Shown: positions 33,504 to 44,924, counted from the stretch's first letter. The stretch: DNA of 64,000 nucleotides from Parapedobacter tibetensis (GCF_024704835.1 NZ_JAMXBE010000015.1:62001-126000), one strand, 5' to 3'. Notes: generated from the letters alone by a model not told the origin. Program-made: numbers and translations.

Positions 33504-34034
33504 ATGGAAATCTCAATCAATAGCGATATGCTAAAAATCAGCCTCCAATTATATCGCATGCATACACAACTCTTTAACAATGCCATTGTGGACATCCGTG
33601 CTGATGATGCCAAGCAACGTTTATTCGAACGTACCAATCACATCATATGGATGGTGGGCAACTTGGTGAATAACCGCTTTTGGCTTGCCAATGCGCTCGG
33701 CGTCTCGGACAAAGATCCTTTTGGCTCGTTGTTTGACGAAGCAAAGGCATTGGATGAAAGCTATGACTACCCTTCTTTGGAACAGCTCAAATCATCATGG
33801 CATCATATCTCTCCCTTATTATTCCACAAACTATGCGACATGACAACCGCGGAGCTGCTTTCCGCCTATGACATGGGAATGGGTGACATGGCATTTATGG
33901 AATCAAATTACCTCAGTGCCATTGCAATGAGCATTGATCGGGAAGAATACCTCATCGGGCAGCTGGGTTTAATGCGAAAGGCCTTAGGCTATCCCGCTAT
34001 GGATTATCAGTTGGATGCAACAATACCCTATTGA
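33504..34034 (+). CDS. DinB/YfiT-superfamily four-helix protein
   Basis: 176 residues, all-helical. The pattern 'LQLYRMHTQLFNNAI', 'RTNHIIWMVGNLVNNRFWLANALG' and the C-terminal 'AMSIDREEYLIGQLGLMRKALGYPAM' follows the DinB_2 fold, whose members bind a metal through three histidines and often act as thiol-dependent transferases. Here the usual last His pair ('H..yHiGQ...lr..lG') is replaced by Asp and Tyr ('D..eYliGQ'), so the metal site is probably incomplete. Function unknown. It is followed, with a gap, by the aldo/keto reductase gene. Confidence 0.8.
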   Translation: MEISINSDMLKISLQLYRMHTQLFNNAIVDIRADDAKQRLFERTNHIIWMVGNLVNNRFWLANALGVSDKDPFGSLFDEAKALDESYDYPSLEQLKSSWHHISPLLFHKLCDMTTAELLSAYDMGMGDMAFMESNYLSAIAMSIDREEYLIGQLGLMRKALGYPAMDYQLDATIPY

Positions 34035-34129
34035 TTTCTATAAATCCGGGCAGGACCAGGAAAGCTATTTTTATTTGAAAAACATAAGTATCTGCTTGAA
34101 TTCTTTAAATAAGTTCTCAACGTTGACTT

Positions 34130-34137
34130 TATCTTTG
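34130..34137 (+). promoter_or_regulatory. -7 promoter box of the aldo/keto reductase gene
   Basis: TATCTTTG matches the Bacteroidetes -7 consensus and lies 23 bases upstream of the ATG at 34161. The -33 element is weak. Confidence 0.55.
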
Positions 34138-34160
34138 TTGTAGAAAAAATCATTGATATT

Positions 34161-35162
34161 ATGCATTACAGAACTCTTGGAAAAACAGAAGAAAAGCTTT
34201 CAGCTATTGGCTTAGGCTGCATGGGGATGAGCTTTGCGTATGGTACATCGGATGACAAGGAAAACCTTGCTACCCTTCACAGGGCATTGGATCTTGGTAT
34301 CAATTTTTGGGACACGGCAGACATGTACGGAAATGGTGCAAATGAAGAATTGTTATCACAGGTACTCGTATCCAATCGTGATAAAATCTTTATTGCCACA
34401 AAATTCGGTTTCAGGTTCAAGGGTGATGTCGCGGGGCACAGCGCTGCCTCCGGAACCTATTTCGATGGATCACCCGACTGGGTCAAAACGGCTGTGGAAA
34501 AAAGTTTGAAAAGGCTCAAGATCGAAACCATAGACCTTTACTACGCACATCGTGTAGACCCTAACGTCCCAGTGGAAGAAACCGTTGGCGCTATGGCCGA
34601 ATTGGTGAAAGAAGGTAAGGTACGTTATTTGGGTTTGAGTGAGGCCTCTGCAAAATCACTAAGGAAAGCAAATGCCGTACATCCCATTGCGGCGCTCCAA
34701 TCCGAGTATTCGCTATTGGAGCGAGGTGTGGAAGGCGAAATACTGGATACCGCCCGTGAATTGGGTATCACCCTCGTTCCCTATTCGCCATTGGGGCGTG
34801 GGCTAATTACCAATACACAACAGGTGGATCAATTAGAGGAACGTGATTTCAGAAAAACACTCCCGCGGTATAATGGAGAACATTGGGAAAACAACCTCAA
34901 GTTAGTCTCCGAATTCGCCGCATTGGCCGAACAAAAAAATTGCACTGCCGCACAACTGGCCCTTGCCTGGGTGTTGGCCCAAGGGGAAGACATCATTCCC
35001 ATCCCCGGAACCCGCCGGATAAAATATCTGGAACAAAACGCGCAGGCCGTGGATATCGCATTGTCTGCCGATGACCTTGCCACTATCGAAGCGATGGTTG
35101 CAAAATACCCCAATATAGGTGCCCGTTATTCCGAAGGTGCGCTGAAATTGGTTAATAATTGA
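34161..35162 (+). CDS. Aldo/keto reductase, YajO/IolS-like
   Basis: 333 residues, a complete (alpha/beta)8 barrel. The catalytic tetrad is intact: Asp in 'NFWDTADMYG' (also giving the Tyr), Lys in 'KIFIATKFGFRF', and His in 'DLYYAHRVDP'. The C-terminal NADPH site 'IIPIPGTRRIKYLEQNAQA' is also present. These enzymes reduce aldehydes and ketones with NADPH in the cytoplasm; the natural substrate is unknown. The gene has its own promoter box and ends in a strong terminator (35201-35236), so it is monocistronic. Confidence 0.93.
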   Translation: MHYRTLGKTEEKLSAIGLGCMGMSFAYGTSDDKENLATLHRALDLGINFWDTADMYGNGANEELLSQVLVSNRDKIFIATKFGFRFKGDVAGHSAASGTYFDGSPDWVKTAVEKSLKRLKIETIDLYYAHRVDPNVPVEETVGAMAELVKEGKVRYLGLSEASAKSLRKANAVHPIAALQSEYSLLERGVEGEILDTARELGITLVPYSPLGRGLITNTQQVDQLEERDFRKTLPRYNGEHWENNLKLVSEFAALAEQKNCTAAQLALAWVLAQGEDIIPIPGTRRIKYLEQNAQAVDIALSADDLATIEAMVAKYPNIGARYSEGALKLVNN

Positions 35163-35200
35163 AAGGTTTCAAGACAAATAAGGGCTAAACAATAGCCCAG

Positions 35201-35236
35201 AAGCATACGACAGTGCCCCAATGTCGTATGCTTTTG
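35201..35236 (+). terminator. Rho-independent terminator
   Basis: A perfect 12-bp stem: AAGCATACGACA (35201-35212) with TGTCGTATGCTT (35222-35233), followed by TTGCTTTATTTT. It ends the aldo/keto reductase transcript. Confidence 0.9.
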
Positions 35237-35243
35237 CTTTATT

Positions 35244-35259
35244 TTAATCAAATGATTAA
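35244..35259. promoter_or_regulatory. TetR operator 1
   Basis: TTAATCA-AA-TGATTAA, a 7-2-7 palindrome, lies just upstream of the tetR promoter. The identical 16 bases occur again at 35987-36002, in front of the TolC-type gene. Confidence 0.8.
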
Positions 35260-35263
35260 AAGA

Positions 35264-35295
35264 TTTGGTTAAATCAAAACAACCTATTATCTTTG
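35264..35295 (+). promoter_or_regulatory. -33/-7 promoter of the tetR gene
   Basis: TTTG (35264-35267), 20 bases, TATCTTTG (35288-35295): a full match to the Bacteroidetes promoter with correct spacing. The operator ends four bases upstream of the -33 box. The ATG at 35308 follows closely. Confidence 0.75.
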
Positions 35296-35307
35296 CAGCG
35301 TACAACG

Positions 35308-35928
35308 ATGGAAATGACCAAAAAGAAGGAAATAAAAACAGACCTCAGCACGGAGGAAAAAATTAAGGAGGCTGCACGTAAGGTATTCACACAGAAAGGA
35401 TACGCGGCCACACGCACCCGAGATATCGCCGAAGAAGCAGGCATTAACCTGGCATTACTCAACTACTACTTTCGCAGCAAGGAAAAGCTCTTCGAGTTGG
35501 TGATTATGGAGAAAATGCATTTATTGCTAGGTAAAATTGCCCCTATCCTGATGGATGAAGAAACCAGTATTGAGCAAAAGGTTGAACAGGTGGCAGCGCA
35601 TTATATAGACACCTTATTGGCCAATCCAGATATTCCCTTGTTTGTATTAGGTGAAATCAAAAACAATCCTGACAAATTTGCGAACTTGATCAGTACCAAA
35701 ACAAAGATTGTCGATTCGGCTTTCTTCAGGCAACTTGGGGAAAGACGCCCCGATGTGAATCCGCTGCATTTCATTTTCAATATGTTGGGCCTGATTGTGT
35801 TTCCGTTCATTGGCAAGCCTTTGCTGCAATTGATTACTGGTGTGAGCTCCGAGGAAGTCATTGTCATCATGAACGAACGAAAGAAATTGACCAAAATATG
35901 GTTTAAAGCCATGCTGGAAGCGGAGTAA
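35308..35928 (+). CDS. TetR-family repressor of the efflux operon
   Basis: 206 residues from the ATG at 35308 (ATG at 35314 is also possible); longer starts would lie inside the promoter. The N-terminal helix-turn-helix reads 'IKEAARKVFTQKGYAATRTRDIAEEAGINLALLNYYFRSKEKLFELV', a full TetR signature. The C-terminal ligand domain is about 150 residues of helix and resembles the CecR/YbiH type that controls YbhGFSR-like exporters. Identical palindromes lie before its own promoter and before the TolC gene 80 bases downstream of its stop, so it most likely represses both. Confidence 0.93.
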   Translation: MEMTKKKEIKTDLSTEEKIKEAARKVFTQKGYAATRTRDIAEEAGINLALLNYYFRSKEKLFELVIMEKMHLLLGKIAPILMDEETSIEQKVEQVAAHYIDTLLANPDIPLFVLGEIKNNPDKFANLISTKTKIVDSAFFRQLGERRPDVNPLHFIFNMLGLIVFPFIGKPLLQLITGVSSEEVIVIMNERKKLTKIWFKAMLEAE

Positions 35929-35986
35929 CTGCACAACATTATCGCTAAGTACTGTTATGATATAAGTAAATTTTTTTAACCCTACA

Positions 35987-36002
35987 TTAATCAAATGATT
36001 AA
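35987..36002. promoter_or_regulatory. TetR operator 2
   Basis: The same TTAATCA-AA-TGATTAA as at 35244-35259, ending six bases before the ATG at 36009 of the TolC-type gene, where it could block transcription or the start of the message. Confidence 0.8.
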
Positions 36003-36008
36003 TTCAAA

Positions 36009-37292
36009 ATGATAAATAAAATGATTAACCCTTATCTCACCCTGTTATGTATCTGTTGCCTGGCTATTCCGCATGCAACCATACAGGCACAAACCAGGTT
36101 TCTCACTTTGGCTGAGAGCTATACATTGGCCATTGAAAACTATCCCATGGCCAAACAGCGGAACCTCATCGCCCGCAGTGCAGTGTATTCCATTGAACAA
36201 GCCAACACGGGTTACTTACCCCAAATCAACATCAACGGACAAGCTACCTACCAATCCGCGGTCACGCAAATCCCCATACAGGTTCCCGGCATTGACATGC
36301 CCTCACTGAGTAAAGACCAATATAAACTGTACGGGGAAATGAACCAAAGTCTTTATGATGCTGGCGTTACCAAGCTGCAAAAGCAAGCCACAGTGGCCAA
36401 TGCCAGCGTAGAAGAGCAGGCATTAGAAGTGGAATTACATGGCATCAAGGAACGCATCAATCAGCTTTTTTTTGGTGTCCTGCTATTGGATGCCCAGCTT
36501 GAGCAAAACAGCCTACTTGAAAAGGATATCCGTGCTGGCCTAGAGAAGACCAATACGGCCATCGCCAACGGTACGGCATTGAAAAGTAGCGGCAGTCTAC
36601 TCGAGGCCGAATTGCTCAAAGCTCGGCAACGAACCGTTGAACTACAGACCACCCGCAAGGCGTATGTGCAGATGTTAGGATTATTCATTAATCGGCAACT
36701 GGACGAAAACACTGTATTCGAAAGGCCCGAGTCCTTGCTTGTTTCGCAGGAAATCAACCGCCCCGAGCTAGGCTTGTATACAGCACAGCAAAATAACATC
36801 GACGTGGAAAACAAAATGCTCACTGCCAAGAATCTTCCTAAACTAGGCTTCTTTCTACAAGGTGGATTTGGCCGCCCCGCATTGAACATGCTGAGTAATG
36901 CTTTTGAGGCCTATTATTACGGCGGTATCCGATTGAGCATCCCACTCTCTGGTTTTTATACCCTGAAGAAAGAAAGGGCTTTGCTGGGCATCAGGCAGGA
37001 AGCCATAGCGGTGCAAGAGGAGACGTTCCTGTTCAATACCGACCTCTCACTCAAGCAGCAAAACACGGAGTTGACCAAGTACGAAACCCTATTGGAAACC
37101 GACAATGAAATCATTGCGCTTCGCACATCCGTAAAGGACGCAGCGCTCGCGCAACTGGAAAATGGGGTCATCAATACGGCCGATTATGTTCGCGAAGTAC
37201 ATGCTGAGGATAATGCCAAGCTGACAAAAATCCTCCACGAAATCCAGTTATTGATGATTCAATATGATATACAACAAACAACCGGTAATTAA
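36009..37292 (+). CDS. TolC-family outer membrane efflux channel
   Basis: 427 residues. The signal peptide ends near 'TIQAQ' (about residue 28), then 'FLTLAESYTLAIENYPMAKQRNLIARSAVYSIEQANTGYLPQINING' is the standard TolC helix-strand start. A second repeat begins around residue 240 with 'LYTAQQNNIDVENKMLTAKNLPKLGFFLQGGFG'. Long coiled helices between them build the periplasmic tunnel. It supplies the outer-membrane exit for the ABC exporter encoded just downstream; 17 bases separate it from the adaptor gene. The start could also be the ATG at 36021. Confidence 0.92.
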   Translation: MINKMINPYLTLLCICCLAIPHATIQAQTRFLTLAESYTLAIENYPMAKQRNLIARSAVYSIEQANTGYLPQININGQATYQSAVTQIPIQVPGIDMPSLSKDQYKLYGEMNQSLYDAGVTKLQKQATVANASVEEQALEVELHGIKERINQLFFGVLLLDAQLEQNSLLEKDIRAGLEKTNTAIANGTALKSSGSLLEAELLKARQRTVELQTTRKAYVQMLGLFINRQLDENTVFERPESLLVSQEINRPELGLYTAQQNNIDVENKMLTAKNLPKLGFFLQGGFGRPALNMLSNAFEAYYYGGIRLSIPLSGFYTLKKERALLGIRQEAIAVQEETFLFNTDLSLKQQNTELTKYETLLETDNEIIALRTSVKDAALAQLENGVINTADYVREVHAEDNAKLTKILHEIQLLMIQYDIQQTTGN

Positions 37293-37309
37293 CAACAATA
37301 TTTACAGCA

Positions 37310-38209
37310 ATGAATAACGTAAGAACAATCGCATTTGCCATCCTCCTATTGGCATCATGCACCAGCAAACAGAATGACTACGATGCCTCTGGGACATTTG
37401 AAGCAGTGGAAACCATTATTTCCGCAGAGGCGAATGGTGCCATCAAGACCCTAGATATCCAGGAAGGCCAACAGCTCCAAGCCGGACAGGTTATCGGTTA
37501 TGTGGATACCACGCAGCTCTATCTGAAAAAGAGGCAGCTCCAATCGCAGATAGGTGCCGTGCTCAGCAAAAAACCCAACGTGGCCATACAGGTAGCTGCT
37601 TTGCAGGAACAACTCAGTCAGGCCATCCGCGAACAGCAACGGATAGCCAACATGGCAAAGGCGGATGCCGCTACCCCCAAACAGTTGGATGATGCCAATG
37701 CGCAGGTAGCTGTCATCAAAAAACAAATCGCGGCGCAGCAATCAACCTTGGGCATCACGTCAACCAGTATCACACAAGAAGCATCACCGTTGGAAATACA
37801 GATTGCTCAATTGGAAGACCAACTGGCCAAAAGCTATATCATCAATCCCGTGGATGGAACCGTATTGGTGAAGTATGCCGAAGCCAATGAAATGGCCGCT
37901 GTGGGTAAACCGCTGTACAAAATAGCGAACCTATCTTCCATCATCCTCCGGGCGTATGTGACCGGACCACAATTTGCGCAGCTCGAGATCAATCAACAGG
38001 TAACCGTTCTGGTGGATGGCGAAGACGGGAAATATCGTGAATATGAGGGAATAGTGGAATGGATCAGCGACAAGGCCGAATTCACCCCGAAGACCATCCA
38101 AACTAAGGACGAAAGGGAGAACCTAGTGTATGCCGTTAAAATCAAGGTGAAGAATGATGGTTTGCTGAAAATCGGTATGTATGGGGAAGTAAGGTTTGAT
38201 TCACGCTGA
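37310..38209 (+). CDS. HlyD/YbhG-type membrane-fusion adaptor, lipoprotein
   Basis: 299 residues. A lipoprotein signal ends in LLASC (Cys17). Next comes the biotinyl-lipoyl half 'GTFEAVETIISAEANGAIKTLDIQEGQQLQAGQVIGYVDTTQL', a coiled-coil hairpin with Gln/Lys-rich repeats (residues 60-140), the second lipoyl half 'IINPVDGTVLVKYAEANEMAAVGKPLYKIANL', and a beta-barrel domain. It links the inner-membrane ABC permeases with the TolC channel. Being a lipoprotein rather than a membrane-anchored adaptor is common in Bacteroidetes. Its position between channel and ATPase genes supports the assignment. Confidence 0.92.
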   Translation: MNNVRTIAFAILLLASCTSKQNDYDASGTFEAVETIISAEANGAIKTLDIQEGQQLQAGQVIGYVDTTQLYLKKRQLQSQIGAVLSKKPNVAIQVAALQEQLSQAIREQQRIANMAKADAATPKQLDDANAQVAVIKKQIAAQQSTLGITSTSITQEASPLEIQIAQLEDQLAKSYIINPVDGTVLVKYAEANEMAAVGKPLYKIANLSSIILRAYVTGPQFAQLEINQQVTVLVDGEDGKYREYEGIVEWISDKAEFTPKTIQTKDERENLVYAVKIKVKNDGLLKIGMYGEVRFDSR

Positions 38210-38286
38210 TGCGCGGATACGCACTTCGTAGATGCTCTATTCGCGAATAAACGAATGAGCGATTACGCAAATCAACAACAAACGAA

Positions 38287-39201
38287 ATGGTCACATTAAA
38301 CAACATCACAAAAACATACAACAAGGGTGCGCTAAAAGCGGTGGACAACGTTTCGTTTACCGTAGAGAAAGGCGAACTGTTTGGTCTCATTGGGCCGGAT
38401 GGTGCGGGCAAGAGCAGCATATTCCGCATGCTTACCACCCTCCTCCTCCCCGATGGGGGCACCGCCACGGTGGATGGACACGACATCGTAAAGGACTATA
38501 AGCAAATCCGTAGCAGTGTGGGCTACATGCCGGGTAGGTTTTCGCTCTATCAAGATCTGAGTATCGAGGAAAACCTCCATTTCTTCGCTACCGTATTCAA
38601 TACCACTGTGGAAGAAAATTACCACCTTATCGAAGACATCTATGTGCAGATAGCGCCATTCAAAAAACGCAGGGCAGGGAAATTGTCTGGTGGGATGAAG
38701 CAAAAGCTGGCCCTTTGTTGTGCACTAATCCACAAACCTACCGTGCTTTTCCTGGATGAACCCACCACCGGAGTAGATCCTGTATCACGCAAAGAATTCT
38801 GGGAAATGCTTAAACGCCTGAAACAGCAGGGCATCACCATACTGGTGTCTACCCCTTATATGGACGAGGCTTCATTGTGCGATCGCATTGCATTGATGCA
38901 AAACGGGCGAGTCCTATCCATAGATACTCCGCAAGGTATCATAGCGGGTTATCCAAGCAGTTTATACGCAGTGAAAGCTACGGATATGCCACGTCTTATC
39001 CACGTATTACCCACCTATGAGCCACCTTTTAATAGCTATATATTCGGTGAGTATATCCACATCGACATGCGGGTCATGGATGACCAACCCCCAATCGAAA
39101 ACCTGACACACTTCCTGACTAACGCAGGTTTTGAAGACATTGAGGTAGTATCCATCACGCCCACCATTGAAGATTGCTTTATTAAAATGTTGACCAAATG
39201 A
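38287..39201 (+). CDS. ABC transporter ATPase, first half of a YbhF-like pair
   Basis: 304 residues. Walker A 'GPDGAGKSS' (residues 36-44), signature 'LSGGMKQKLALCC', Walker B 'TVLFLDEPTTGVDP', and a switch His replaced in the 'ILVSTPYMDEA' segment. The 'GPDGAGKS' variant and the 'TPYMDEA' loop are those of the N-terminal half of E. coli YbhF, where two ATPases are fused. Here they are two genes overlapping by four bases (39198-39201). The C-terminal about 90 residues form an extra domain. It powers export by the two ABC-2 permeases downstream. Confidence 0.93.
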   Translation: MVTLNNITKTYNKGALKAVDNVSFTVEKGELFGLIGPDGAGKSSIFRMLTTLLLPDGGTATVDGHDIVKDYKQIRSSVGYMPGRFSLYQDLSIEENLHFFATVFNTTVEENYHLIEDIYVQIAPFKKRRAGKLSGGMKQKLALCCALIHKPTVLFLDEPTTGVDPVSRKEFWEMLKRLKQQGITILVSTPYMDEASLCDRIALMQNGRVLSIDTPQGIIAGYPSSLYAVKATDMPRLIHVLPTYEPPFNSYIFGEYIHIDMRVMDDQPPIENLTHFLTNAGFEDIEVVSITPTIEDCFIKMLTK

Positions 39202-39944
39202 ACCCACAGGAACCAGTAATCAAAACGGAAAAATTGACCAAGCGATTCGGTGATTTCATTGCTGTCAATGAGATTACCTTTGAAGTATACAAAGGCGAGA
39301 TATTCGGCTTTCTTGGGGCAAACGGAGCAGGTAAAACCACCGCCATGCGCATGCTGTGCGGGCTCTCCACCCCTTCGGCTGGCCATGCTACCATCGCAGG
39401 CTTCGATATCTATCGGCAAACTGAGCAAATCAAACGGAACATTGGCTACATGAGCCAAAAATTTTCTCTGTATGAAGATCTCACGGTACTGGAAAATATC
39501 CGCTTCTTTGGTGGCATCTATGGCTTGGGCGATAGGCAACTCAAGTCAAAAAGCCAAGAACTTATTGAGCGGTTGGGTCTGCAAGCTGAAGCAAAAAAAC
39601 TCGTAGGGGAATTGCCCCTAGGCTGGAAACAGAAACTCGCCTTTTCGGTGTCGGTACTGCATGAGCCGAGCATTGTGTTCCTCGATGAACCTACCGGCGG
39701 CGTGGATCCTGTAACACGCAGGCAATTCTGGGCACTCATTTATGAGGCCGCAAGCAACGGCATCACGGTATTTGTGACCACACACTACATGGATGAAGCT
39801 GAGTACTGCAACCGTATCTCCATCATGGTAGATGGTAGCATCGAAGCCCTGGGAACACCGAAGCAATTGAAGAGCCAAATGAACGAAACTTCCATGGACG
39901 GCGTGTTTTACCAGTTGGCGCGCGGAGCGAAAAGAGGAGAATAA
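39198..39944 (+). CDS. ABC transporter ATPase, second half of a YbhF-like pair
   Basis: 248 residues. Walker A 'GANGAGKTT' near residue 38, Walker B 'IVFLDEPTGGVDP', switch 'VFVTTHYMDEAEYC' with a proper His. The signature is degenerate ('LPLGWKQKLAF' instead of LSGGQ), a feature also known from the C-terminal half of YbhF-type proteins. The two ATPases therefore probably form an asymmetric heterodimer with one standard and one degenerate site. The start overlaps the previous stop (ATGA), and the first permease gene starts one base after this one ends. Confidence 0.93.
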   Translation: MNPQEPVIKTEKLTKRFGDFIAVNEITFEVYKGEIFGFLGANGAGKTTAMRMLCGLSTPSAGHATIAGFDIYRQTEQIKRNIGYMSQKFSLYEDLTVLENIRFFGGIYGLGDRQLKSKSQELIERLGLQAEAKKLVGELPLGWKQKLAFSVSVLHEPSIVFLDEPTGGVDPVTRRQFWALIYEAASNGITVFVTTHYMDEAEYCNRISIMVDGSIEALGTPKQLKSQMNETSMDGVFYQLARGAKRGE

Positions 39945-39945
39945 A

Positions 39946-41052
39946 ATGAAACAGTTTATCACATTCGTAAAAAAGGAGTTCTACCACGTGTTGCGTGATC
40001 GCAGAACCCTACTCATTCTGTTTGGTATGCCCGTAGCTCAAATACTCATCTTCGGGTTTGCGCTTACCAATGAGGTGAAAAATGCCAAAATAGTGGTAGT
40101 GGATCATGCCAAAGACGAAGCTTCTCGGCACATTACCGAGCGCATTGCTGCCAGCCAGTATTTCGATATCCAGGAAGGTTTGATGGACAGGGATCGTATG
40201 GAGGCGGCGTTCAAGGAAGGCCAAATCAAGCTGGCCATCGTTTTCCCGCGCAACTTCCGCAACGATCTACTGCATCAAAACCACGCCCAAATACAGGTAG
40301 TGGCCGATGCTTCCGACCCGAACAATGCAACGACGCTGACCAATTATGTGTCATCTATCATACAGGACTATCAGATGGGACTGAATGAGAACGCTACCCT
40401 ACCCTACCAAATCGTTCCGCAAATTCGGATGTTATACAACCCTCAGCTGAAAGGCGCACCCAATTTTGTGCCGGGCGTGATGGCATTGGTGCTGATGCTG
40501 GTTTCCGTGATGATGACCGCCATCTCCATCGTCAAGGAAAAGGAAACAGGCACCATGGAGATACTGCTCGTATCACCGTTCAAACCCGTATGGGTTATTC
40601 TTTCCAAAGCCGTGCCCTACCTGTTCCTTTCGCTCATTAATGTGCTTTCTATCTTGTTGATGAGCGTATTCGTACTGCAGCTCCCCGTAATGGGCAGTTG
40701 GCTGTTGCTCTTTGCCGAAAGCACCTTGTTCATCATCACCTGCCTCACCTTGGGGATATTCATTTCCATCAAGACGCAGTCGCAACAAGTGGCCATGCTC
40801 ATTTCACTAATGGGCATGCTGCTACCTACGATGATGTTCAGTGGGTTTATGTTTCCCATTGAAAACATGCCCGTACCCTTACAAATCATCTCCAACATCG
40901 TTCCCGCGAAATGGTTTTATATCATCGTGAAATCCATCATGATCAAGGGTGTGGGGTTTGAAGGGATTTGGAAGGAAACCCTGATCCTATGTGGGATCAC
41001 GCTGTTTTTCTTCGTGGTTAGTTTGAGGAGTTTTAAAATACGGTTGGAATAA
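39946..41052 (+). CDS. ABC-2 type permease (YbhS-like)
   Basis: 368 residues. An N-terminal helix ('FVKKEFYHVLRDRRTLLILFGMPVAQILIFGFALTNEV') precedes a large periplasmic domain of about 140 residues ('VVDHAKDEASRHITERIAASQYFDIQEG'). Then come five membrane helices with the family stretch 'FVPGVMALVLMLVSVMMTAISIVKEKETGTMEILLVSP' and the final 'MFSGFMFPIENMPVPLQIISNIVPAKWFYIIVKSIMIKG'. It pairs with the next permease to form the membrane part of the exporter. The substrate is unknown; E. coli homologues relate to drug or Na+/H+ export. Confidence 0.92.
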   Translation: MKQFITFVKKEFYHVLRDRRTLLILFGMPVAQILIFGFALTNEVKNAKIVVVDHAKDEASRHITERIAASQYFDIQEGLMDRDRMEAAFKEGQIKLAIVFPRNFRNDLLHQNHAQIQVVADASDPNNATTLTNYVSSIIQDYQMGLNENATLPYQIVPQIRMLYNPQLKGAPNFVPGVMALVLMLVSVMMTAISIVKEKETGTMEILLVSPFKPVWVILSKAVPYLFLSLINVLSILLMSVFVLQLPVMGSWLLLFAESTLFIITCLTLGIFISIKTQSQQVAMLISLMGMLLPTMMFSGFMFPIENMPVPLQIISNIVPAKWFYIIVKSIMIKGVGFEGIWKETLILCGITLFFFVVSLRSFKIRLE

Positions 41053-41061
41053 TGACTATTG

Positions 41062-41176
41062 GAACACAGAGGAAACGGATTCGACAGATAAAATGGATTA
41101 TCAGCTTACCACAGATGGGACAGCAAAACAGACCAGCGCGCATCCGTCAAATCTGTGTAATCAGCGTTCAGTTATA
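41062..41176. repeat. Intergenic repeat, family member 2
   Basis: Between the two permease genes. It holds 'GGAACACAGA', 'ACCACAGATGGGACAG' and 'GCGCATCCGTCAAATCTGTG' followed by 'TAATCAGCGTTC', words shared with the inverted repeat at 31986-32075. Similar 'CATCCGT...ATCTGTGTAATCAGCGTT' stretches are common between genes in Bacteroidetes. It separates two genes of one operon, so it may tune their relative expression. Confidence 0.5.
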
Positions 41177-41180
41177 ACAA

Positions 41181-42305
41181 ATGAGAACAATTAGATTTTT
41201 ATTACAAAAAGAGTTCCGGCAGATTTTCCGGAACAAGGCCATTCTAGCATTGATCATGGTGATGCCAATTATCCAATTGATCATTTTACCCCTTGCCGCT
41301 GACTATGAGATAAAAAACATCAATCTTTCTGTAGTGGACCATGACCATTCGCCCTATTCAAGACATTTGATTTCAACGATCACGGCATCGGGTTATTTCA
41401 GGCTACAGGGCTACCATTCTTCCATGCGTGAGGCATACGACCTTATTGAACAGGATAAATCAGATCTGGCGTTGGAAATACCAAGTGGCTTCGAACGAAA
41501 CCTCATCCGCCAACAGGTGGACAAACAGCAGTTGTTCATTGCCGTCAATGCCATCAACGGAACCAAGGCCGGCTTAGGAGGTGCGTACCTTTCCAGCATC
41601 ATCCGTGATTACAACCAGCATATCCGTATGGAATGGATTACACCTGCGCGCATCCAGCCCATACCTACCATCGAAGTAGTGCCGTCCAACCGGTTCAACC
41701 CCCTGCTTAAATACCAATTTTTCATGGTACCCGGTATCTTGGCCATTTTATTGACCATGGTAGGTGGATTCCTTTCTGCCTTGAACATTGTAAAAGAAAA
41801 GGAAATCGGTACGATTGAGCAAATCAATGTAACTCCTATCAAAAAGCACCACTTCATCCTGGGCAAACTTATTCCGTTTTGGGTATTAGGCAATGTGGTC
41901 TTCACATTGGGTCTATTGGTATCATGGCTTATCTATGGCATCTTTCCACAAGGCAATATATTGGCCATGTATGGTTTCATCTGGGTTTTCCTGTTGGCTG
42001 TGCTTGGATTCGGTCTTCTCATATCCACCTATACCGATACGCAGCAACAGGCCATGTTCATCATGTTTTTTTTCATGATGATATTCATCCTGATGGGAGG
42101 ACTATTTACATCGATAGACAGCATGCCCGCCTGGGCCAAGGTGGTATCCAGGCTGAACCCTGTGAGTTACCTGGTGGAAGTGATGCGGATGATTATTCTC
42201 AAGGGAAGCGGCTGGAGCGATATTCTGCCACATTTAGGCACGATGTTGGGGTTTGCCGCGGCATTAAATGGCTGGGCAATATGGAACTATCGGAAAACCA
42301 GTTAA
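41181..42305 (+). CDS. ABC-2 type permease (YbhR-like)
   Basis: 374 residues, paralogous to the previous gene: N-terminal 'LLQKEFRQIFRNKAILALIMVMPIIQLIILPLAADYEIKN', a periplasmic domain ('LSVVDHDHSPYSRHLISTITASGYFRLQGY'), and five C-terminal helices with 'FFMVPGILAILLTMVGGFLSALNIVKEKEIGTIEQINVTPI' and 'MGGLFTSIDSMPAWAKVVSRLNPVSYLVEVMRMIILKG'. Together with the first permease and the two ATPases it makes a YbhFSR-type exporter. It is last in the operon. No clear terminator hairpin follows before the sphingolipid genes. Confidence 0.92.
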   Translation: MRTIRFLLQKEFRQIFRNKAILALIMVMPIIQLIILPLAADYEIKNINLSVVDHDHSPYSRHLISTITASGYFRLQGYHSSMREAYDLIEQDKSDLALEIPSGFERNLIRQQVDKQQLFIAVNAINGTKAGLGGAYLSSIIRDYNQHIRMEWITPARIQPIPTIEVVPSNRFNPLLKYQFFMVPGILAILLTMVGGFLSALNIVKEKEIGTIEQINVTPIKKHHFILGKLIPFWVLGNVVFTLGLLVSWLIYGIFPQGNILAMYGFIWVFLLAVLGFGLLISTYTDTQQQAMFIMFFFMMIFILMGGLFTSIDSMPAWAKVVSRLNPVSYLVEVMRMIILKGSGWSDILPHLGTMLGFAAALNGWAIWNYRKTS

Positions 42306-44920
<2,615 letters not shown>

Positions 44921-44924
<4 letters not shown>

